Assembly: GCA_002343455.1 (NCBI GenBank)
Contig: DDSR01000227.1
Span: 17,128 to 23,877, forward strand
Reading direction: 5' to 3'
DNA length: 6,750 bases
DNA from: Deltaproteobacteria bacterium UBA2385
GTDB taxonomy: Bacteria > Myxococcota_A > UBA796 > UBA2385
Positions 1 to 5,182 of this stretch are shown here, in pieces. Each line of letters starts with the position of its first letter. The first letter of the stretch is position 1. A program made the translations under genes and the position numbers. The notes below the pieces were generated by a model, which saw only the letters and a list, made by a program, of their open reading frames with translations, did no database searches and was not told the DNA's origin.

Positions 1-948
1 CTCGCGGTCTGCGCCGAGGTCGTGGGCACCAGCGACCTCGGCGCCTCACCCGCCGACGGGCTGGCCCTGTGGGCCGCGCTGGAGCGCGCGCAGGCCACCG
101 CCCGGGTCCGCGAGGCCTGCCCCGAGCGCGGCTCGGTCGACCTGGAGCTCGGCTACGACACCCACATCGGTGCGGCCAAGGCCCGCTTGGGCCAGACCAA
201 CCAGGACGCCGTCTTCTTCCACACCCACCGCGACCTCAGCTTGCTCCTGGTGGCCGACGGCATCTCGACCTGCACGGCGGGGAGCGGCAACCTGGCCAGC
301 GCGCTGCTGGTCCAGACGGTCGCTGCCAGCTGGGAGACCCACAACGACGCCCTGACCAGTGCGGACGAGGGCGAGCTGTTCGCATACATGCGACAGGTGC
401 TCGACGAGGCCAACCGGGCGATCTGCGAGGTGGCGCTCCAGCTGGCCGAGGGGGACCTCGAGCATCACATTCCAATGGGGACGACCGTCGTGATGGCCAT
501 GGTGCGCCGCGGAAGGGCCCTGATCGCCTCGCTGGGGGACAGCCGGGCCTACCTCGTCGGCTCCAGCGGCGTGGCCCAGCTCACAGGCGACGGCAACCTG
601 CGGGGCGAGTGGCTGAAGGGGCTGGTGGTCGGCACCCGAACAGATGTCGACGGCGAGGCGGCCGCGCTGACCGCCTACCTGGGCCACTTCGACCTTCGAG
701 GCCAGCCCGAGGCGATCCCCCCGCAGGAGCGCTCCGTCACCCTGTTGCCCGGCGAGGCCCTGCTGATGTGCAGCGATGGCCTGACCGACTTCGCGGCCAG
801 CGAGCCTGCCGAGCTCGCCACCCAGATCCGCAGCAGCCTCCGAGACGAAGCGGGCTTGTCGGGAGCGGCCCGACGACTGGTCGGCCTCGCGAACGCCGGC
901 GGGGGTGGCGACAACATCACGGTCCTGCTGGCGCGCCTGGTCGGCTGA
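1..948 (+). CDS. PP2C-family serine/threonine protein phosphatase, 5' end outside window
   Basis: This is a metal-dependent protein phosphatase that removes phosphate from Ser/Thr residues of cytoplasmic proteins. Numbering from the GTG at 22, the PP2C core runs from about residue 43 to 306. The expected motifs occur in order: GQTNQDAVF (Asp62), LLVADG (Asp79), GTT (153-155), LGDSRAYLV (171-179), LMCSDGLTD (Asp252) and GGDNITVLL (Asp297), so the metal-binding aspartates are present and the enzyme looks active. The DG motif continues IST rather than the common MGG. No signal peptide or membrane segment is visible. The frame is open to base 1, and the GTG at 22 has only a GAGG two bases away, too close for a good ribosome site. 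The gene therefore probably begins upstream, and the residues before the core may be a linker from another domain, possibly a kinase (inference). The stop is TGA at 946-948. Confidence 0.92.
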   Translation, partial: LAVCAEVVGTSDLGASPADGLALWAALERAQATARVREACPERGSVDLELGYDTHIGAAKARLGQTNQDAVFFHTHRDLSLLLVADGISTCTAGSGNLASALLVQTVAASWETHNDALTSADEGELFAYMRQVLDEANRAICEVALQLAEGDLEHHIPMGTTVVMAMVRRGRALIASLGDSRAYLVGSSGVAQLTGDGNLRGEWLKGLVVGTRTDVDGEAAALTAYLGHFDLRGQPEAIPPQERSVTLLPGEALLMCSDGLTDFAASEPAELATQIRSSLRDEAGLSGAARRLVGLANAGGGGDNITVLLARLVG

Positions 949-953
949 GCCCG

Positions 954-974
954 CCAGGGCGCCGCTGCGCCTGG
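954..974 (+). terminator. Possible weak terminator hairpin after the phosphatase gene
   Basis: Six bases after the phosphatase stop codon, CCAGG pairs with CCTGG and CGC with GCG around a four-base loop (CGCT), with one bulged G at 959. No T-run follows (the next bases are GAATGAATGC), so this is not a classical intrinsic terminator. It may protect the 3' end or act with Rho, or be chance in such GC-rich DNA. Confidence 0.3.
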
Positions 975-1013
975 GAATGAATGCTTGCGCGCCGGGTTCC
1001 ATACGCCGCGAGG

Positions 1014-1041
1014 TTGACAATGATGTCAAATCGTGCAAATT
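1014..1041 (+). promoter_or_regulatory. Candidate promoter and operator dyad upstream of the exported-protein gene
   Basis: A short AT-richer island in otherwise very GC-rich DNA contains TTGACA (1014-1019), identical to the sigma-70 -35 consensus. The same bases form the left arm of a perfect inverted repeat, TTGACA-ATGA-TGTCAA (1014-1029). Sixteen bases after TTGACA lies CAAATT (1036-1041), which matches only three of six -10 consensus positions, so the -10 call is weak. A start near 1048 would give a leader of about 90 bases before the ATG at 1138. The dyad could be a binding site for a dimeric regulator that blocks the -35. The spacing does not fit an FNR box (TTGAT-N4-ATCAA), and I cannot name the regulator. 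Confidence 0.4.
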
Positions 1042-1125
1042 GGGCCCGGCCTACGGCCTGATCCTCAATCAACCGTCGACATCACTCCTTCAGTCGTCCC
1101 TACGCGCCCCTTGCGCATCCACTCC

Positions 1126-1130
1126 GAGGA
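1126..1130 (+). promoter_or_regulatory. Ribosome binding site of the exported-protein gene
   Basis: GAGGA lies seven bases before the ATG at 1138, a good Shine-Dalgarno match and spacing. It decides the start in favour of this ATG over the in-frame GTG at 1033, which would put the signal peptide 35 residues inside the protein. Confidence 0.75.
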
Positions 1131-1137
1131 ACATCTC

Positions 1138-1812
1138 ATGACCAACTTCCGCTCCGTGACCCCCTTCGTCGTCATCACCGCCCTCCTGCTCGGCTTCGGC
1201 CAGGGCGACGCCTTCGCCAAGAAGGAGAAGGCCCCCAAGGAGACCAAGGAGACCACCGAGATGGTCGAGATCGTGATGACCGGCATCGCCGAGGCGGACA
1301 GCAAGGTCTTCGAGCCCGCCAAGGCCATCCACGACACCCTCGCCGGCATCGAGAACAGCCTCAAGACCGGCACCGACGCCTTCACCAGCGCGCTCGGCGT
1401 GACCCAGGGCACCCCCTTCGCCGACGCCCTCGCCAGCCTCAAGGCCAACGCCGGTGACAGCCTCAGCGTCGCCATGGACGGCGTCAAGCCCAAGATCACC
1501 GTCGCCGACGCCGCGCCCGACAACGTCAAGGCCGCCGTCAGCAGCCTGAACGACCTCGTCAACGCTCACGTCGCCGCCATGGACCAGGCCAAGGACCTGC
1601 CCGCCCAGGCCCAGGCCCTCGTCGCCGCGGCCCAGACCCTGGACCCGGCCGCCATGGCCAAGCAGGCCGCCGCAAACCCGATGGACGTCCCCAAGGTCCT
1701 CAAGACCATCAACAACAACCTCAAGGCCGTCAAGACCACCCCGGACCGCGTCAAGAACGTGACCGGCACCCTGACCGGCAACGTCGAGGCCATCAAGGGC
1801 CTGGCCGGCTGA
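1138..1812 (+). CDS. Exported helical protein of unknown function
   Basis: This gene encodes 224 residues and I do not recognise a family. The N-terminus is a Sec-type signal peptide: Arg5, a hydrophobic core at about 9-21 (PFVVITALLLGFG), then a DAFA site with likely signal peptidase I cleavage after Ala27. The mature protein starts with a charged Lys/Glu/Thr-rich stretch (about 28-42). The rest is rich in Ala, Lys, Asp and Val and looks mostly alpha-helical, with helices separated by Gly/Pro/Asp turns. It has no Cys, Trp or Tyr, and no lipobox, membrane anchor or catalytic motif, so a soluble periplasmic or secreted role is inferred. Codon use is strongly C-ending: all Lys are AAG, most Ala are GCC, and 12 of 18 Leu are CTC, whereas the kinase downstream prefers CTG. 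With the good ribosome site and strong terminator this suggests high expression. It appears to be a single-gene transcript. Confidence 0.85.
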   Translation: MTNFRSVTPFVVITALLLGFGQGDAFAKKEKAPKETKETTEMVEIVMTGIAEADSKVFEPAKAIHDTLAGIENSLKTGTDAFTSALGVTQGTPFADALASLKANAGDSLSVAMDGVKPKITVADAAPDNVKAAVSSLNDLVNAHVAAMDQAKDLPAQAQALVAAAQTLDPAAMAKQAAANPMDVPKVLKTINNNLKAVKTTPDRVKNVTGTLTGNVEAIKGLAG

Positions 1813-1836
1813 AGTCCGACCTCAGCCCGCTGACGG

Positions 1837-1877
1837 GACGCCGTGTTCGACTTCGGTCGGACACGGCGTCTTTGCTT
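1837..1877 (+). terminator. Strong intrinsic terminator with TTCG tetraloop
   Basis: A 15-bp stem has arms at 1837-1851 and 1856-1870, opening with GACGCCGTGT and closing with ACACGGCGTC. Its only non-Watson-Crick pair is T1847-G1860. The loop TTCG (1852-1855) is closed by a C-G pair, the exceptionally stable cUUCGg tetraloop. TTTGCTT (1871-1877) follows as a short T-rich tract. It lies 24 bases after the stop of the exported-protein gene and should end its transcript. The tract overlaps the TTGACA of the next candidate promoter by two bases. Confidence 0.88.
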
Positions 1878-1904
1878 GACAGGGGCCACCACTGAGTGGA
1901 CTAT
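1876..1904 (+). promoter_or_regulatory. Candidate promoter of the hybrid kinase gene
   Basis: TTGACA (1876-1881, -35 consensus) is followed after 17 bases by GACTAT (1899-1904), which keeps the A, A and T at positions 2, 5 and 6 of the -10. Transcription would begin near 1911, leaving a leader of only about eight bases before the ATG at 1919. The palindrome CCACT-G-AGTGG (1889-1899) sits in the spacer and could be an operator, though five-base arms may be chance. The perfect -35, correct spacing and position after a terminator support the call; the near-leaderless arrangement weakens it. Confidence 0.4.
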
Positions 1905-1918
1905 CCGCGCGAGAAGCG

Positions 1919-4540
1919 ATGCCCCGATCCCGGACTGCCAGCCGCGCCGACAAGAATCGCTCTCCCTTGGTGGCTGCGTTGGCCCTGGCGCTGCTCGCCG
2001 TGCTGGTGGCAATCACCACCACCGGGATGGAGCGCACCTCCGGGCTGATCTCGCTGGCCCAGCACTGGACGCTGATCGAGGAGGACGGGACCCGCGTCCC
2101 CGTGGAGGTCCCGTTTCGCTCCACCCGGCATGACCTCGCGTGGGATCGAGGCTTCGTCCTGGAGCAGCGGCTGCGGGTCCCGACGAACATCGACGAGCCC
2201 AGCCTGCTGCTGTCAGGCATCCAGGGCCAGGTGCGGGTCGAGGCCAACGGCAGGCACCTCGCCCACACGGGGAGCTGGCCCGACCTCAGCACCCGGGACC
2301 TGCGGGGCCAGCTGCTGATCTCCATCCCGGGGGAGCTCGTCCGGGCCGAGGAGACCGTCCTCCGCGTCCACCTGCAAGGTGCCCACGGCAGCGCCGAGCT
2401 GTGGTCGCGACCCCTGCTTGGGTCGCGGACCGACCTGGAGCGGGTGGTCCTGGCCAACACCGGCGAGCGGCTGGCCTTGGTCGCCACCCTGGCCATCGCC
2501 GCGACGCTGGGGCTCGTGATCTCGGCGGTGCGGCCGATGCACCAGGAGTTCCTCTGGTTCGGCCTCTTCTGCATCCAGGCCTGCCTGGTCAGCTTCGCGC
2601 ACAGCGACACCTGGTGGCTGGTCTCGCCCAACGACGACTTCCGCGTCCGGCTGCACGCTCTGTCCTACAGCATGCTCCCCGGCAGCGGCCTGCTCTTCCT
2701 GTACCAGGTGATCCTGCCCTGGCGACGCGCCTGGCCCGCCGTGCCCATGCTGGTCGGCGTGATCATCGCCGTGATCGCGGTCGCCAGCCCGTCCACAGCC
2801 ATCATCCCCTTGCTGGACCTGCTGACCGACATCGCCCTGCTGGTCTGCATCGCCGTCGGGATCTGGTTGCTGCGCCGCGCGCTGCTCGGCGGGAACCACG
2901 CCTCCGCCTCGATCCTGCTGGCCGTCGGCATCCTGGTCGTGGCCGCGGCCGCCGAGCGACTCTCCATCGAGCTGGATGGCTCGGCCCCCGGCCTGATGTT
3001 GCCCGCCTTCCTGCTCTTCCTGGGGACGACCACCGCGGCGATGGTCCTGGGCCGCTCCGACCTCGCCGATCGATACCAGGAGCTGGTCTCCAACGCGCGG
3101 GACGCGATCCTGGTGGTGCAGAAGGACGGGCGCGTCGAGGAGGCCAACGAGGCCAGCCGCCGCTTGCTCGAGCGCGAACCGGTCGGCAAGTTGCTGAGCG
3201 ATCTGATCCCCGATCCCGAGCTGAGCAGCAACCTGGACCCCGCAACCGCCGAGGGCCCCGGCGCCCGGCGCGCCGAGCTGGTGCTCCAGGGCAGAAACGG
3301 CAGCCGAACGACGGTCGAGAGCGTCGCGACCGCCCTGCCCGAGGGGCGGGTCCTGCTGGTGATGCGTGACCTGACCGCGCGGCGCAAGGTCGAGCAGGGG
3401 ATGGTGCACGCGGCCCGAATGGAGACCGTGGGCATCATCGCCGGGGGGATCGCCCACGACTTCAACAACACCATGACCGCCTTGATGGCCCACATCGGCC
3501 TGCTGCGGATGAAGATCACCGAGCCGAAGGAGGAAGAGCGGCTGCTGCGCATGGAGGCCGTGATCCGCCGGGCCGCCCACATGACCCGCCGCCTGCTGAC
3601 CCTGGCGCGGGGCGGAGACAAGGCCCGACGTGCCGTCCAGCCCGTCGAGCCGGTCCACTCGGCGGTCGAGCTGACCCGCTCGATGCTGCCCCGCAATGTG
3701 TCCATCAAGGAGCGCTTCCAGGCCGACCTGCCGCTGGTGCTGGGCAGCGCCGACGACCTCGAGCAGGCCGTGCTGAACCTGCTGGTCAACGCCCGCGACG
3801 CCCTCGCCCCCGTCGGCGGGACCATCCGGGTCTCGGTGGCCCCCTACCGAAACGAGGGCCTGTTGGCGGGGGTCCGGATCGTGGTCGAGGACGACGGTCC
3901 GGGGATCCCCGACAGCATCTGGTCCTCGATCTGGGAGCCCTTCTTCACCACCAAGGGCGAGGGCCGAGGCACCGGCCTGGGCCTGTCGGTGGTCGCCCGC
4001 GTGGTGCGGGACCACGGCGGCCGCATCGAGCTGCGCCGGCTTCGGGACGAGGCCCCCGACGGACGCTACGGCACCCGCTTCACCATCACCCTGCCCCCCT
4101 ACGACCAGAAGCCGAACCTCCAGGTCGACACGGCCGGGGCAGGCGAGCAGAGCGTGCTGGTGGTGGAGGACGAGGACGAGATCCGGGAGATCATCCGCGC
4201 CGAGCTCAGCTTCCGCGGCTACACGGTCCTGGCCGCAGCCTCGGCCGAGGAGGCGCTGGACCTGTTGAGCCAGCGGGGCGCGCCGGTCGATCTGCTGGTG
4301 ACCGACGTGGTGATGGGCTCGATGGATGGCATCAGCCTCGCGACCCGCCTCTGCGCGCAGCACCCACAGCTGCGGGTGGTCATCGCCAGCGGCTTCATCC
4401 CCCAGCACAACGACCACCTCAGCCCCAGCTGGGAGCGCCTGAACAAGCCCTTCACCGCCGAGCAGCTGGCGACGGCCGTGCGGCGGGCCCTGCTCAGCGA
4501 CCTGACCACCGACGAGACCGAAGAGCGCAGCCTCGGCTGA
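1919..4540 (+). CDS. Membrane hybrid histidine kinase, 7TMR-DISM-like, with PAS-like and receiver domains
   Basis: This 873-residue inner-membrane sensor kinase autophosphorylates on His and passes phosphate to its own receiver. In order: a basic N-terminus and signal anchor (about 15-35); an extracytoplasmic, beta-rich domain (about 36-182); seven hydrophobic helices (about 183-204, 211-228, 247-266, 274-290, 298-318, 329-346, 359-378), a layout like 7TMR-DISM receptors; a PAS-like domain (about 385-485); HisKA with GGIAHDFNN, phospho-acceptor His513; and HATPase with N-box Asn624, DDGPGIP (658-664), WEPFFTTK (672-679) and GRGTGLGL (682-689). A receiver follows (about 745-858) with Glu750/Asp751, phospho-acceptor Asp796, Ser824 and Lys843. 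All key residues are present, so both halves should be active. The ligand is unknown. There is no DNA-binding output domain and no response-regulator gene beside it, so the phosphate probably moves to a partner elsewhere or the receiver tunes the kinase. The ATG at 1919 keeps the basic residues before the anchor; its ribosome site (GAGAAG, two bases away) is poor. The GTG at 1970 would lose those residues. Confidence 0.93.
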   Translation: MPRSRTASRADKNRSPLVAALALALLAVLVAITTTGMERTSGLISLAQHWTLIEEDGTRVPVEVPFRSTRHDLAWDRGFVLEQRLRVPTNIDEPSLLLSGIQGQVRVEANGRHLAHTGSWPDLSTRDLRGQLLISIPGELVRAEETVLRVHLQGAHGSAELWSRPLLGSRTDLERVVLANTGERLALVATLAIAATLGLVISAVRPMHQEFLWFGLFCIQACLVSFAHSDTWWLVSPNDDFRVRLHALSYSMLPGSGLLFLYQVILPWRRAWPAVPMLVGVIIAVIAVASPSTAIIPLLDLLTDIALLVCIAVGIWLLRRALLGGNHASASILLAVGILVVAAAAERLSIELDGSAPGLMLPAFLLFLGTTTAAMVLGRSDLADRYQELVSNARDAILVVQKDGRVEEANEASRRLLEREPVGKLLSDLIPDPELSSNLDPATAEGPGARRAELVLQGRNGSRTTVESVATALPEGRVLLVMRDLTARRKVEQGMVHAARMETVGIIAGGIAHDFNNTMTALMAHIGLLRMKITEPKEEERLLRMEAVIRRAAHMTRRLLTLARGGDKARRAVQPVEPVHSAVELTRSMLPRNVSIKERFQADLPLVLGSADDLEQAVLNLLVNARDALAPVGGTIRVSVAPYRNEGLLAGVRIVVEDDGPGIPDSIWSSIWEPFFTTKGEGRGTGLGLSVVARVVRDHGGRIELRRLRDEAPDGRYGTRFTITLPPYDQKPNLQVDTAGAGEQSVLVVEDEDEIREIIRAELSFRGYTVLAAASAEEALDLLSQRGAPVDLLVTDVVMGSMDGISLATRLCAQHPQLRVVIASGFIPQHNDHLSPSWERLNKPFTAEQLATAVRRALLSDLTTDETEERSLG

Positions 4541-4570
4541 ACCGGCTTGCGGCTAACCCGGCTTGCGGTA
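4540..4570. repeat. Imperfect tandem repeat at the convergent gene junction
   Basis: Two adjacent copies, AACCGGCTTGCGGCT (4540-4554) and AACCCGGCTTGCGGTA (4555-4570), differ by one extra C and the last base. The shared core CCGGCTTGCGG recurs at a 16-base period (4542-4552 and 4558-4568). The repeat starts at the last base of the kinase stop codon, fills the 12-base gap between the genes and covers the phosphatase stop and its last five codons. It looks like a small slippage duplication. I do not see a convincing terminator hairpin in it. Confidence 0.6.
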
Positions 4571-5182
4571 GACCCGCGCCGCGGGAACCGAGACCAGCCG
4601 GTCCTCCTCGACGAGGTAGCCGCTCAGGCGGCCCCCATAGACGCAGCCGCTGTCCAGGCCGAGGGTCGATGGCCGCCGGTCGACCAGCCCTCGGGCGGCG
4701 TCGTGTCCGTAGACGATCAGCTCCTCACCCCGCCAGCGCTCCCACCAGAAGGGGTTGGCCGCGTCGAGGTCGTCGGGCCAGCGCCGCATCACCAGCAGCT
4801 GGTCCCGAGAGGTGCCGGCGAGCCCATCGACCGGGTTGAGCCCGGCGTGAACCAGCCGGTAGGGGCCCCCATCGTGTCGGCGGCCCGTGAGGGTCAACGG
4901 CAGGGTGGCCAGCCAGGCCAGGGCCTCGGCGGGCAGGCCCAGGGCGCGGCCGCGCTCCGGCGCTCGCAGGAGCAGATCGTCGTGGTTGCCCAGGATGCTG
5001 GCGCAGCCGCGCTCCTGAACGAAGGACCAGACACCGGGCGCATCGGGACCCTTGGTGAAGAGATCCCCCAGCAGGATCACCCGCTCCGGGTTGGCCCGCT
5101 CCACCAGGGAGCGCAGCTCGGCCGCGCACCCGTGCACATCACCGACCAGCAGCGTCCCCCGGCCGGCGGATGCGACGCTCAC
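4553..5182 (-). CDS. PPP-type metallophosphoesterase (ApaH/PrpE-like)
   Basis: This 209-residue cytoplasmic phosphoesterase has the two-metal calcineurin-like signature of the PPP family: GDVHG (14-18), GDLFTKGP (39-46), GNHD (65-68), VHAG (His112) and YGHD (His160). Near the C-terminus, LDSGCVYGGRLSGY (176-189) resembles the LDTGCxWGGxL segment of ApaH, the diadenosine tetraphosphate hydrolase. At 209 residues it is clearly shorter than E. coli ApaH (about 280), so an ApaH-like or PrpE-like dinucleotide polyphosphatase fits best, but a protein phosphatase is possible. All expected metal ligands are present and there is no signal peptide. The start is GTG at 5182, whose GTGA overlaps the carB stop by four bases; no ATG occurs before the GDVHG motif. 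Translation is therefore probably coupled to carB on the same transcript. The stop is TAG, 12 bases from the stop of the convergent kinase gene. Confidence 0.9.
   Translation of the reverse strand: MSVASAGRGTLLVGDVHGCAAELRSLVERANPERVILLGDLFTKGPDAPGVWSFVQERGCASILGNHDDLLLRAPERGRALGLPAEALAWLATLPLTLTGRRHDGGPYRLVHAGLNPVDGLAGTSRDQLLVMRRWPDDLDAANPFWWERWRGEELIVYGHDAARGLVDRRPSTLGLDSGCVYGGRLSGYLVEEDRLVSVPAARVYRKPG

Noticed and set aside
1014..1029. Reading the TTGACA/TGTCAA dyad as an FNR or CRP site
   Set aside because: FNR boxes are TTGAT-N4-ATCAA and CRP boxes TGTGA-N6-TCACA; here the TTGA and TCAA halves are two bases further apart and the arms differ.
46..1038. Minus-strand open frame of 330 codons opposite the PP2C gene
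   Set aside because: The plus strand carries all PP2C motifs in order; the antisense product has no recognisable domain and is Gly/Gln/Arg/Ala-rich.
1033..1137. Upstream GTG start extending the exported protein by 35 residues
   Set aside because: It would bury the signal peptide, has no ribosome site, and overlaps the candidate promoter; the ATG at 1138 has GAGGA at seven bases.
1065..1569. Two minus-strand open frames opposite the exported-protein gene
   Set aside because: Both are shadows: one is Gly/Glu/Asp/Val-rich low complexity, and neither has a domain. The plus-strand gene has a signal peptide, ribosome site and terminator.
2213..4417. Long minus-strand open frame (734 codons) opposite the histidine kinase
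   Set aside because: It is a mirror of the kinase gene caused by high GC. Its translation is low-complexity Gly/Gln/His/Asp-rich with no domain, while the plus strand has a complete, motif-perfect kinase.
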